61,000 nucleotides of DNA from Flavobacteriales bacterium (GTDB lineage Bacteria > Bacteroidota > Bacteroidia > Flavobacteriales > Flavobacteriaceae): assembly GCA_018335925.1 (NCBI GenBank), contig JAGXRF010000115.1:1-61000 (forward strand), given 5' to 3'. The stretch's first letter is position 1. The number at the start of each line of letters is the position of its first letter. A model generated the notes under the pieces. It saw only the letters and a list, made by a program, of their open reading frames with translations, had not been told where the DNA came from and ran no database searches. Shown here piece by piece: positions 52,440-60,021 of the stretch. Position numbers and translations under genes: made by a program.

Positions 52440-53584
52440 ATCGATTGTTTTTTACTTCCCTCGTACATTTCGTAACAAACCAATTTGGCTTCTAATTTTC
52501 CGTTAAATAATTTTATTTTTTTTGAAGGTTTTAATCCTACAAATTTCAACCCCTCAAGATGAGATGAAATCATCCAAGCTTTGGTACCTGGATATCCATG
52601 TTTTAAGGTGGTTCCAATTTTAGAATAAAAATCGTTAGCATCAATTTGTAATCGTTCTCCATAGGGAGGGTTAAAAACCATATGAAGAGGTCCTTCGGTT
52701 TGCTTTTTGGTAGCGAAAAAATCTTCGTGTGAAACTGCAATATAATCCTCTAATTTTGCATGTTCCACGTTTTCTATAGATTTTCTTACGGCACTTGGAG
52801 CTTTGTCAAACCCTATAATTTGGTAATGAAAGTCACGAGTTTTCTTCATCAAGCTTTCCAAAACTATTTCAAATAATTCGGGTTCCCAATCGTTCCAACG
52901 TTCAAAAGCAAATTCTTTCCGATTTAAGTTTGCCGGAATATTGCAAGCTATCATTGCAGCCTCAATTAAAAAAGTACCACTTCCGCACATGGGATCTAAA
53001 AAATTAGATTGACCGTTCCAACCTGACAACAACAAAATTCCAGCTGCCAACACTTCGTTAATTGGAGCAATATTGGTTTGGGTTCGGTAGCCTCTTTGAT
53101 GTAATGATGCTCCGGAGGAATCTAAGGAAACACTACACTTTTGGGTATCAATATGCACATGAACAATTACATCTGGAAATTCTTTATCGATATTTGGTCG
53201 CTCTCCTGTTTTCTCTCTTATTTGGTCTACTATTGCATCTTTAGCTTTTAATGCTACAAATTGTGTGTTTTTAAAGATAGATTGATGCTCTGTAACTTGT
53301 ACCATGAAAGTTTGATGTGGTTGGATAGTTGGCAACCAATCTATCTTTTGAATGCCATGATATAAATCCAACTCCTTTCGTATCGGAAATTCATGAATAG
53401 GTTTTAAAATTCTTACAGCAGTTCTACAAGCTAAGTTAGCTTTGTACATAAAACCCTTATCTCCTAAAAAGTGTACTGAACGAACACCGGTTTGTACTTT
53501 TTGAGCACCTAAATTCCTTAATTCTTGGGCTAATATATCTTCTAAACCAAAAAAGGTTTTGGCTAACATCGGAAATAAATCCAT
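52424..53584 (-). CDS. THUMP-domain RNA methyltransferase (RlmL-like)
   Basis: A 386-residue class I methyltransferase with an N-terminal THUMP RNA-binding domain (about 40-160) and a Rossmann methyltransferase domain. The latter has Asp-Pro-Met-Cys-Gly-Ser-Gly-Thr-Phe and the catalytic Asn-Pro-Pro-Tyr-Gly-Glu-Arg-Leu motif for methylating an exocyclic amino group of guanine. It resembles the N-terminal half of RlmL/YcbY, which modifies 23S rRNA G2445. I use the ATG at 53584, whose protein begins Met-Asp-Leu-Phe-Pro-Met-Leu-Ala-Lys, because a TAnnTTTG box lies 16 bases upstream; a longer in-frame start at 53695 would span that promoter. It converges with eptA with a 16-base overlap. Confidence 0.9.
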   Translation of the reverse strand: MDLFPMLAKTFFGLEDILAQELRNLGAQKVQTGVRSVHFLGDKGFMYKANLACRTAVRILKPIHEFPIRKELDLYHGIQKIDWLPTIQPHQTFMVQVTEHQSIFKNTQFVALKAKDAIVDQIREKTGERPNIDKEFPDVIVHVHIDTQKCSVSLDSSGASLHQRGYRTQTNIAPINEVLAAGILLLSGWNGQSNFLDPMCGSGTFLIEAAMIACNIPANLNRKEFAFERWNDWEPELFEIVLESLMKKTRDFHYQIIGFDKAPSAVRKSIENVEHAKLEDYIAVSHEDFFATKKQTEGPLHMVFNPPYGERLQIDANDFYSKIGTTLKHGYPGTKAWMISSHLEGLKFVGLKPSKKIKLFNGKLEAKLVCYEMYEGSKKQSIYLED

Positions 53585-53600
53585 AAAAAAATAATTTGTA

Positions 53601-53608
53601 CAAAGGTA
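53601..53608 (-). promoter_or_regulatory. TAnnTTTG -7 box of the RlmL-like gene
   Basis: TACCTTTG on the minus strand, at 53601-53608, ends 16 bases before the ATG at 53584 and supports the shorter start. Confidence 0.6.
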
Positions 53609-53722
53609 AGTTATATTTTGGGATTGCTTTTGTAATTGTCTATATTCAATTAAATGGCAATGATAAAAAACAATCTTAACAAAAATGAATTTCAAAATAT
53701 AACCGCAGAATTATATCTAAAC

Positions 53723-54598
53723 CTATTTTCTTCTTAATTTCCAAATTCCATTAAGAATTACCGTGAATAAAATAATTAAAGCTCCAAAATAAAAATTTGG
53801 ATTCATTTGTTCTTTTTCACCAAATAAAATAAGTGCTAGTAAAATGCCATATATAGGTTCTAAGTTGATAGTTAGCATTACAGTATATGGAGTTAAATGT
53901 TTCAATACTTGAACGGATGCAATAAACGCATAGGCGGTACATACAGAACTTAACAAAAATAAATAACCAAAATCTGCAGTAGAAAGTGATAAAAAATCAA
54001 TTGTAAATCCGCCTGTAAGCAAAAGAAAAAGACTTAAAAAAACTACTCCTGCAGCTAACTCATGAAAAGAAATAACAGATGGAGCAACTTGATTGGCCAA
54101 GTTCCCATTAACTACTGAAAACAAGGCTGATAAAAAAGCGGAAATTAATGCTAAAATTATTCCGAAGTAATAATTACTCTCCGTTTGAAAAATTAAAAAG
54201 AGTCCACCTACTACAAGCAGTCCGAATATAACTTCATAGGCAATAATTTTTCGTTTTTGAAAAAACGGTTCAATTAATGAGGTAAAAAAAGCACCCGTGG
54301 AAATACATGCTAATGTAATGGAGACATTTGAAACTTTAATAGCCCAAAAAAAAGTAAGCCAGTGCAAAGCAATGATAACTCCTAATAACCATAATTTTTT
54401 TAAAATTCTTGCTGGAACTTGGATACTTTGTTTTTTAAACCACAAATAAGCACCTACCAATAGCACCGCAATCGACATGCGAAACCAAACCAAAGGCAAA
54501 GCTTCTTTTTGAATGAGAGCTCCTAAAATAGCAGTAAAACCCCAAATAAAAACAATGAGGTGTAAATGTAAATAACTTTTAAGCTTATCGTTTGGCAT
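53723..54598 (-). CDS. EamA/DMT-family transporter
   Basis: A 291-residue inner-membrane protein with ten predicted helices in two homologous halves, of the drug/metabolite transporter superfamily (EamA domain). Substrates in this family include amino acids, sugar nucleotides and metabolites; the particular one is unknown. Features are the first-helix Phe-Ile-Trp-Gly-Phe-Thr-Ala-Ile-Leu-Gly segment, the mid-protein Leu-Glu-Pro-Phe-Phe and a C-terminal half with Leu-Glu-Pro-Ile-Tyr-Gly-Ile near 240. Both halves end with a positive loop. Its start overlaps the LptF/G-type gene by 14 bases, so both genes are on one transcript downstream of tgt. Confidence 0.9.
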   Translation of the reverse strand: MPNDKLKSYLHLHLIVFIWGFTAILGALIQKEALPLVWFRMSIAVLLVGAYLWFKKQSIQVPARILKKLWLLGVIIALHWLTFFWAIKVSNVSITLACISTGAFFTSLIEPFFQKRKIIAYEVIFGLLVVGGLFLIFQTESNYYFGIILALISAFLSALFSVVNGNLANQVAPSVISFHELAAGVVFLSLFLLLTGGFTIDFLSLSTADFGYLFLLSSVCTAYAFIASVQVLKHLTPYTVMLTINLEPIYGILLALILFGEKEQMNPNFYFGALIILFTVILNGIWKLRRK

Positions 54599-55661
54599 TT
54601 CGCAATAAATAAATTGCTATTAATCCGAAAAAGATATTTGGAAACCAAACAGCTAGTAACGGATTTACACTCGATTTTTCGGCAAGTGTGGTAAAAACTT
54701 TATCAAAAAACACATAACTAAACCCTACCAAAATACCAATAGCCAAATTTACTCCCATTCCTCCTCTTCGTTTGATAGAGGAAACAGAAACTGCAATAAT
54801 GGTCAATACGAATGCTGCAATGGGTAAACTAAATTTTTTATAATATTGTACTTTATACACATTTACAAATGCGTTGCCCCTCAATTCTTCTTTAGCGATA
54901 AATTTTCTCAACTTATCTATTGGAAGGGTTTCTGCAATATATATTACTGGAGTTAAATCATCTAAATCGAAGGTAAAAACAGTATCTTTTTTTTCCGCAT
55001 ACTCTAAACGGTCATTATCTTTTCCAACGGTTCTTTTTTTATAATCAAACATGGTAAAGTTGGAAGTTTTTTCATTGTATCTCAGTCTGGTTGCAGTAAT
55101 TTTTGAAACCATTTTTTGGTCTTTAAAGGTTTCTAATTGAAAATTAAATGCTGTTTTGGTTTGACTGTTAAATCCACTTACATACAAATAAGTATTTGGT
55201 TCAATTTGCCTAAATACATTGGAACTTTCCCTAATCTCTACATTTGTTTTAAGATATTTATACCAAAATTCGTTAAATTCTTTACTTGCTTTTGGTACAA
55301 TAAAAAAACCCATCAACATGGCAAAAAGCGAAATAATAGCTGCACCAATCATATATGGTCTTAAAAATCTTGAAAAACTGATACCGGAACTAAGAATTGC
55401 AATGATTTCTGAATTATTAGCTAACTTAGAGGTAAACCAAATAACTGACAAAAACAAAAAAATAGGAAATAAAATGTTAGACCAATAAATGATAAAATTC
55501 CCATAATGAGCAATCACTTCGTTGGTTGGAACTTTATTCATCAATATTTTATTGATTTTTTCAGATACATCAATCACTATTCCGATAGGAATAAACATAA
55601 AAAGCATTACCAAAAAAGTGGCAAAATATCTTTTTAGTATGTATTTATCGATGATTTTCAT
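54585..55661 (-). CDS. LptF/LptG-family lipopolysaccharide export permease
   Basis: A 358-residue inner-membrane protein of the LptF/LptG (YjgP/YjgQ) family, permease subunits of the ABC transporter that moves lipopolysaccharide from the inner membrane to the outer leaflet. The first helix region begins Ile-Ile-Asp-Lys-Tyr-Ile-Leu-Lys-Arg-Tyr-Phe-Ala-Thr-Phe; three N-terminal helices, a large periplasmic jelly-roll domain (about 130-260) and three C-terminal helices follow. Whether it is LptF or LptG cannot be decided with certainty. It lies downstream of tgt behind a 161-base spacer made of heptamer repeats, and overlaps the EamA gene by 14 bases. Confidence 0.93.
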   Translation of the reverse strand: MKIIDKYILKRYFATFLVMLFMFIPIGIVIDVSEKINKILMNKVPTNEVIAHYGNFIIYWSNILFPIFLFLSVIWFTSKLANNSEIIAILSSGISFSRFLRPYMIGAAIISLFAMLMGFFIVPKASKEFNEFWYKYLKTNVEIRESSNVFRQIEPNTYLYVSGFNSQTKTAFNFQLETFKDQKMVSKITATRLRYNEKTSNFTMFDYKKRTVGKDNDRLEYAEKKDTVFTFDLDDLTPVIYIAETLPIDKLRKFIAKEELRGNAFVNVYKVQYYKKFSLPIAAFVLTIIAVSVSSIKRRGGMGVNLAIGILVGFSYVFFDKVFTTLAEKSSVNPLLAVWFPNIFFGLIAIYLLRNAKR

Positions 55662-55667
55662 CTTTAT

Positions 55668-55744
55668 TAGTTGATGGTTGTTAGTTGTTGGTTGTTAGTT
55701 GTTGGTTGTTGGTTGATGGTTGATAGTTGATAGTTGTTGGTTGA
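55668..55744. repeat. Heptanucleotide tandem repeat T(A/G)GTTG(A/T)
   Basis: Eleven near-perfect copies of a 7-base unit (TAGTTGA, TGGTTGT and variants) from 55668 to 55744, with a partial twelfth. It lies 6 bases upstream of the LptF/G-type gene on the minus strand, so copy number changes would alter the leader or promoter of that gene. Such tracts can expand or contract by replication slippage. Confidence 0.9.
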
Positions 55745-55765
55745 TGGTAGCTAGTAATACAAATG

Positions 55766-55821
55766 TCACTTCTCACTTCTCACATCTCACTAAACACCTC
55801 ACTTATCACTATTCACTTTTC
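55766..55821. repeat. Degenerate heptanucleotide repeat (TCACTTC-like)
   Basis: Eight degenerate units of seven bases (TCACTTC, TCACTTC, TCACATC, TCACTAA, ACACCTC, ACTTATC, ACTATTC, ACTTTTC) end two bases before the tgt stop codon. They share the 7-bp period with the adjacent tract but not its sequence. Both fill the tgt-LptF/G intergenic region. Confidence 0.75.
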
Positions 55822-55822
55822 A

Positions 55823-56953
55823 CTACAACCTATTACTCATTTGTTTTACCATTCGTTCTTTCCACACTTTAAAATCTCCTGCTAAAATATGTTTTCTTGC
55901 TTCGCGAACCAACCACAAATAAAAGCCTAAATTATGAATGGTAGCAATTTGTTTTCCTAAATATTCATTGGCAGCAAACAAATGTCGCAAATAAGCTTTG
56001 GTGTATTCTGTATCTACAAAAGTAATTCCCATAGCATCTATTGGTGAAAAATCGTCTTCCCACTTTTTATTCTTAATGTTAATTACTCCATGAGCAGTAA
56101 ACAACATGCCGTTTCTGGCATTTCTGGTAGGCATCACACAGTCAAACATATCTATACCTAATGCAATGTTTTCTAAAATATTGATTGGTGTACCAACTCC
56201 CATCAAATATCTTGGTTTGTCTTTTGGTAAAATTTCGGTCACCACTTCAGTCATGGCATACATTTCTTCAGCTGGCTCCCCCACACTTAGTCCACCAATA
56301 GCATTACCAAGAGCACCTGCATTGGCTATGTACTCTGCAGATTCTCTTCTTAAATCTTTATAAGTACTACCTTGTACAATCGGAAATAAAGCTTGTTCGT
56401 AACCATACTTTGGTGGTGTTTTTTCAAAATGTGTAATGCATCTATCTAACCAACGATGGGTCATGTGCATTGATTTCTTTGCATAGCGATAGTCACATGG
56501 ATATGGAGTACATTCATCAAATGCCATGATGATATCGGCACCAATGGTGCGTTGGATTTCTATCACATTTTCAGGTGAAAAAAAGTGGTAAGAGCCATCA
56601 ATATGACTTTTAAATTTCACACCCTCTTCTTTAATTTTTCTGTTTGAGGACAAAGAATATACTTGGTAACCACCTGAATCAGTTAGGATATTGCGATCCC
56701 AGTTCATAAAACGATGCAAACCACCAGCTTTTTCTAAAATATCCATTTGCGGACGTAAGTACAAATGGTAGGTGTTTCCGAGAATGATATCGGGATTGAT
56801 ATCGTTTTTTAGTTCTCGTTGGTGTACCCCTTTTACTGAGGCAACGGTACCAACAGGCATGAATATTGGAGTTTCAATAGTTCCGTGATCAGTAGTAATG
56901 ACCCCTGCCCTAGCTTGGGAATTGGGATCGGTGGTCAGTAATTCAAATTGCAT
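55823..56953 (-). CDS. tgt: Queuine tRNA-ribosyltransferase (Tgt), zinc cysteines replaced
   Basis: A 376-residue TIM-barrel enzyme that exchanges guanine 34 for the queuosine precursor preQ1 in tRNAs with a GUN anticodon. The catalytic core is intact: Asp-Ser-Gly-Gly-Tyr-Gln-Val-Tyr-Ser, Gly-Gly-Leu-Ser-Val-Gly-Glu, and a Phe-Asp-Cys-Val-Met-Pro-Thr-Arg segment. Unusual is the zinc region: the Cys-x-Cys-x2-Cys ligands of normal Tgt are Gly309, Thr311 and Asp314 here, while His340 remains. This loss is lineage-typical in flavobacteria as I recall, so the protein is probably functional. It is the first gene of a minus-strand run with LptF/G and EamA. Confidence 0.95.
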   Translation of the reverse strand: MQFELLTTDPNSQARAGVITTDHGTIETPIFMPVGTVASVKGVHQRELKNDINPDIILGNTYHLYLRPQMDILEKAGGLHRFMNWDRNILTDSGGYQVYSLSSNRKIKEEGVKFKSHIDGSYHFFSPENVIEIQRTIGADIIMAFDECTPYPCDYRYAKKSMHMTHRWLDRCITHFEKTPPKYGYEQALFPIVQGSTYKDLRRESAEYIANAGALGNAIGGLSVGEPAEEMYAMTEVVTEILPKDKPRYLMGVGTPINILENIALGIDMFDCVMPTRNARNGMLFTAHGVINIKNKKWEDDFSPIDAMGITFVDTEYTKAYLRHLFAANEYLGKQIATIHNLGFYLWLVREARKHILAGDFKVWKERMVKQMSNRL

Positions 56954-57079
56954 GTGCTTATTTTACCTTCATTTCAAAGATGGCAAAGATACAAATTACG
57001 AAGATGGAAATGATATATTATAATGAATGTTAAATAAAAAAGTTGTATTTTGTACATACATTTAAATGATCAATATAAA

Positions 57080-57286
57080 ATGAATAAAGGTGGTTTTTCT
57101 TGGAGTAGATTGCTTGGAATTTCGGCTACCAAAGCCAAAATATCTAAACAAATTGGCATCCCATTAACTAAAAGCGGTAGGCAACAAAAAATTGGAAGAA
57201 TGGTTTCTAAAGGATGTTTGGTTACTATATTTGGTACAGCAAGTTTATTTGGTTTAATTATGATTCTAATCTATGCCATCTGGTGA
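57080..57286 (+). CDS. Hypothetical small membrane protein
   Basis: A 68-residue protein starting Met-Asn-Lys-Gly-Gly with a basic N-terminal half (Arg and Lys-rich, with Lys-Ala-Lys-Ile-Ser-Lys-Gln-Ile-Gly-Ile-Pro-Leu-Thr-Lys-Ser-Gly-Arg near 19-35) and a C-terminal hydrophobic helix (about 45-67). The basic patch then helix pattern suggests a tail-anchored or single-pass membrane protein with the positive part inside the cell. I prefer the ATG at 57080 over an in-frame start 30 bases upstream because it gives a typical N-terminus. It is divergent from tgt and converges with the 57266-57661 gene, overlapping by 21 bases. Function unknown. Confidence 0.65.
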   Translation: MNKGGFSWSRLLGISATKAKISKQIGIPLTKSGRQQKIGRMVSKGCLVTIFGTASLFGLIMILIYAIW

Positions 57287-57661
57287 AATTCCGAATGGAG
57301 TTTCAGGCAAGTTGGTTCTCCATTCATCTCCAAACTTTGAATGTAAATGTGCTTCAATCAAAGCATTGGTTATTTTTGCCTTTTGCTCTAAAGCTGGATA
57401 TATAGCACAAGTTTCTCGAAAAAATCCAATGCCATATTTTTCTGTAAATTTTACATGCTCTTTGGTAAGCATATCAGAAATTCCAAAAACAATAAACTTA
57501 GCTTGATTGTTTTCAATTTCTTTTTTTACGGCTTCTTTTAATTTTTCCACATTTAATTCAGTGGAAATCTCTAATTTTTGATTGCTTTTTTCAGCTTTGT
57601 TCTGTCCAAAAGAAAGGGACAGAAAGAAAAGACTAAAAAGCATCATTTTAATGTTTACCAT
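57266..57661 (-). CDS. Hypothetical exported protein
   Basis: A 131-residue exported protein with a signal peptide (residues 1-19, Ser-Phe-Gly-Gln end) followed by a Lys/Glu-rich helix (about 25-52) and a compact domain carrying Phe-Ile-Val-Phe-Gly-Ile-Ser-Asp-Met, Lys-Tyr-Gly-Ile-Gly-Phe and Glu-Thr-Cys-Ala-Ile-Tyr-Pro. Such a set of beta-strand pieces and one conserved-looking cysteine hints at a small enzyme or binding domain but I recognise none. It is 27 bases downstream of creD on the same strand, so it may be co-transcribed. Function unknown. Confidence 0.75.
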   Translation of the reverse strand: MVNIKMMLFSLFFLSLSFGQNKAEKSNQKLEISTELNVEKLKEAVKKEIENNQAKFIVFGISDMLTKEHVKFTEKYGIGFFRETCAIYPALEQKAKITNALIEAHLHSKFGDEWRTNLPETPFGISPDGID

Positions 57662-57688
57662 TTCACCATTGTTTATTGCTGTTAAATA

Positions 57689-59032
57689 TTAATCATTTTC
57701 TGTATACTTTTCAACAGAATTTCCTAGTTGTAGTTGATACCAATCGATTTTCCTGGATAGATACATACCAACACTTAAAATGATAAATATACCAATACTT
57801 CCTATCAATAGTGCAAAATCTTCTAATTGAATAATCACAAAAATAAAAGTATACAAGAAAAATAAGATTCCAGTTAAAACTACTGTTAATAAATTAGACT
57901 TTAAAATTGCTTTTACATATCCCGCAATTAATAACAACGTAGAGACGGCAGAAATGATGAATGCCAAGTTGAAGTTAAGGTGTTCAGAAATTGAAAGTAA
58001 TAAGATAAAGAAGACCACCAATGCGACCCCAACTAAAATATATTGTATTGGATGAATGAAAACTTTATGTAAAACTTCAATAAAAAAGAAAACTAAAAAA
58101 GTAAATCCGATAAATAAAATGGCGTATTGTATTGTCCGATATGATTTTTGATAACTATCTACAGGCAATAGTAAATCAACACCAAAGCTTGCGTCTCCCA
58201 TTTTGTATCGATCATTAACCCACAATTGAGGAAAGTTTCTGTTCAAATGAAGTACGTTCCAATTGGCTGAAAAGCCAGTATTGGAAACCTCTCTTGTATC
58301 TGGCAAAAAAGCACCATTAAAGCTTGGTGTTGCCCATTGGGAAGCAATCGAAACATCTGTTACTTTACCAACTGGAGTAAAATAAAGCATTTGACTTCCT
58401 TTGATGTCTAAATTTAAATCAAACGAATACTTGGTGCTGTCAGAAACATTTAGTTCAACATCTGCATGAATTCCGCTACTAACTACATCATTGCTTGATA
58501 CACCAGGTTGAAAAGAAAAATTAGAACCATTCCACTGTAAGTCAACTTGTTCTTCTATCCCTCTCAAATCATCTAATCCTATAACAAATTCAGCTTTTTC
58601 CCATTGAATATTGGATATAGGAATATCTAATGTAGCTATTTCACTAACATCAAACTCTCCTTTCAACTGCATTTTAGTTTGATATACTACAATTTCGTAG
58701 ATACTTCTATTTCTTTTTTCTGGACTTAATTCGCCTTGAATTTGAAGTTTGGAAGGAAGTAAGTGAAAGTACTCCTTAACTTGAACAATTCTCTCTACAG
58801 AATCTTTCTTAGAAATTTCTTTCACATACTTAATGTATGGCACTGAAATAAATGGTCCTTGTATGGTTTGGGCTTCTCCCCATTTACTACTAACCTCAAA
58901 AATAGCATTGTTTTGGGTATTTTCTCGTTCACTTATTAAAGAATGAATCATAGAGGTTGGGATTAACAATAGCAAAGTGATTATAAAGATGGTAAAAACT
59001 TTAAAAAATACGCTATACTTTAAGTTTTTCAT
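57689..59032 (-). CDS. creD: Inner-membrane protein CreD
   Basis: A 447-residue membrane protein of the CreD family. The N-terminal helix (residues 8-30) with Thr-Ser-Met-Ile-His-Ser-Leu-Ile is followed by a large periplasmic beta-rich domain containing Pro-Phe-Ile-Ser-Val-Pro-Tyr and Ala-Asn-Trp-Asn-Val-Leu-His-Leu-Asn-Arg-Asn-Phe-Pro-Gln segments typical of the family. The C-terminal third has five or six helices. CreD supports envelope integrity, bacteriocin tolerance and, in some bacteria, beta-lactam response under the CreBC system; no creBC pair is nearby. It follows the pseudogene/metal segment on the opposite side and may be co-transcribed with the 57266 gene. Family is sure. Confidence 0.93.
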   Translation of the reverse strand: MKNLKYSVFFKVFTIFIITLLLLIPTSMIHSLISERENTQNNAIFEVSSKWGEAQTIQGPFISVPYIKYVKEISKKDSVERIVQVKEYFHLLPSKLQIQGELSPEKRNRSIYEIVVYQTKMQLKGEFDVSEIATLDIPISNIQWEKAEFVIGLDDLRGIEEQVDLQWNGSNFSFQPGVSSNDVVSSGIHADVELNVSDSTKYSFDLNLDIKGSQMLYFTPVGKVTDVSIASQWATPSFNGAFLPDTREVSNTGFSANWNVLHLNRNFPQLWVNDRYKMGDASFGVDLLLPVDSYQKSYRTIQYAILFIGFTFLVFFFIEVLHKVFIHPIQYILVGVALVVFFILLLSISEHLNFNLAFIISAVSTLLLIAGYVKAILKSNLLTVVLTGILFFLYTFIFVIIQLEDFALLIGSIGIFIILSVGMYLSRKIDWYQLQLGNSVEKYTEND

Positions 59033-59145
59033 AGGTGAGTTACATGATTTAGTAGTTTCTTAAATCTAAATGTCAAAAAAATATAAATATCTTAAAATAA
59101 CTTTGATGCATTAAATTTATTGTGCTTTTCCAGATTATTTTAAAG

Positions 59146-59315
59146 TCTTTCTATTTCTTCCATTTTACAAATTCACCTACCAATTGATCCAAATAACAAA
59201 ATTTTTGTTGCGTTCAAATTCAATAATTTCTATGATGTTTCCACAAATAATACGAGGAAGCTGTTTTATATTTTCATGTAAATTGGCTTGGTTAAAAAAA
59301 GCTTAGATTATTGGC
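59146..59315 (-). pseudogene. Degraded DUF2200 gene
   Basis: Read on the minus strand, this stretch still encodes pieces of the DUF2200 C-terminus: Phe-Phe-Asn-Gln-Ala-Asn-Leu-His, then Ile-Ile-Cys-Gly-Asn, and, after a frameshift near 59190, Tyr-Leu-Asp-Gln-Leu-Val-Gly-Glu-Phe. These match Phe-Phe-Glu-Arg-Ala-Gln-Leu-His, Val-Ile-Cys-Gly-Tyr and Tyr-Leu-Asp-Lys-Leu-Val-Asp-Glu-Leu in the intact gene at 5007-5378. Stops and loss of the N-terminal half show it is dead. It sits in the 525-base gap between creD and the metal segment. The divergence suggests a second, older copy or one brought in earlier. Confidence 0.75.
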
Positions 59316-59444
59316 TGCTTTTTAATTATACCTTGTCATTATCATTTTAAAATTTGATCATTTAAATGATTATATGGCTTTGTCGTTTTGCTTTACTTTG
59401 CATAAACAATTTTGTTGTGCCTCATTGTAAAAAGCCGACCGCAC

Positions 59445-59506
59445 AAACAGCACATTTGGTTTTTACCGACACAAAAGCCAACGCTCAAAAACCAAAAGAG
59501 CTGTTT
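59445..59506. repeat. 20-bp near-perfect inverted repeat at the edge of the metal segment
   Basis: The arms 59445-59464 and 59487-59506 pair at 18 of 20 positions around a 22-base loop. A 9-bp direct repeat (GCCAACGCT) lies at 59477-59485 and 59510-59518. The base composition differs from the AT-rich DNA to the left. It could be a terminator, a protein-binding site or part of an integration junction. Nothing else is seen between 59316 and 59535 except the promoter box at 59536. Confidence 0.75.
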
Positions 59507-59535
59507 TTTGCCAACGCTTGACCGAATAAAATTTG

Positions 59536-59543
59536 TAAATTTG
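59536..59543 (+). promoter_or_regulatory. TAnnTTTG -7 box of the cysteine-rich gene
   Basis: TAAATTTG at 59536-59543 ends 14 bases before the ATG at 59558. A TTG at 59518-59520 lies 15 bases before the box, shorter than usual. Confidence 0.5.
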
Positions 59544-59557
59544 CGTTTTGAAACAGT

Positions 59558-59929
59558 ATGACAAGATTTATTTACATAGCATTAATCACCCTGATTGGTT
59601 TCTTTCTGACACCAACAGACATCTATGCTTGTGGGTCAAAATCTGAAAACATAGAAAATAATTGCAGCAAGCAAACTGACACCAAAGCGGTAAAGAAAGG
59701 TTGTTGCGACACAGAAAAAGGACGATGCAGTAAGCACGGAAAAGATTGTGATGGAAAATGCGGTAACCCAAACTGTCATTGTCCTTCAAACCATACAAAT
59801 TTTACTATTCCATTTTTAGTCAAATTTTCAGGCATTAAGTTAATCCCTAACAAGCCGAATTTTTATTACCAAGATAGCTTTTATTCATCAGGTTTCCTTT
59901 CTATTTGGCTACCACCCAAAATAGGCTGA
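59558..59929 (+). CDS. Cysteine-rich exported protein, probable metal binding
   Basis: A 123-residue protein with an N-terminal signal or anchor helix (about residues 4-22, ending Ile-Tyr-Ala-Cys-Gly) and a central part, about 25-75, with around ten cysteines in Cys-Cys, Cys-x5-Cys and Cys-Asn-x-Cys arrangements plus histidines. The C-terminal part is not cysteine-rich. This looks like a metal-binding protein (copper, zinc or mercury type), but no named family is recognised. It precedes the HMA/DUF3347 lipoprotein gene by 92 bases, which includes a hairpin (59961-59986). Together they look like a metal-handling segment. Function inferred from cysteine content and neighbours. Confidence 0.7.
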   Translation: MTRFIYIALITLIGFFLTPTDIYACGSKSENIENNCSKQTDTKAVKKGCCDTEKGRCSKHGKDCDGKCGNPNCHCPSNHTNFTIPFLVKFSGIKLIPNKPNFYYQDSFYSSGFLSIWLPPKIG

Positions 59930-59960
59930 TTTCTTGCCTTGACAGCCATAGGTCTGTCCA

Positions 59961-59986
59961 ATTGAAAGCAATTATTGGCTTTCAAT
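59961..59986 (+). terminator. Stem-loop between the cysteine-rich gene and the HMA lipoprotein gene
   Basis: ATTGAAAGC (59961-59969) pairs perfectly with GCTTTCAAT (59978-59986) around an 8-base loop. A poor T tract follows. A smaller hairpin (GACAG/CTGTC) lies just before it. It may act as a weak terminator or mRNA processing site between the two genes. Confidence 0.5.
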
Positions 59987-60021
59987 TTCTCAATTTTACG
60001 TTAAACAATTAATTTTAAAAA

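Noticed and set aside
53585..53695. Longer N-terminus for the RlmL-like protein
   Set aside because: It would pass through a TAnnTTTG box and gives a non-conserved leader.
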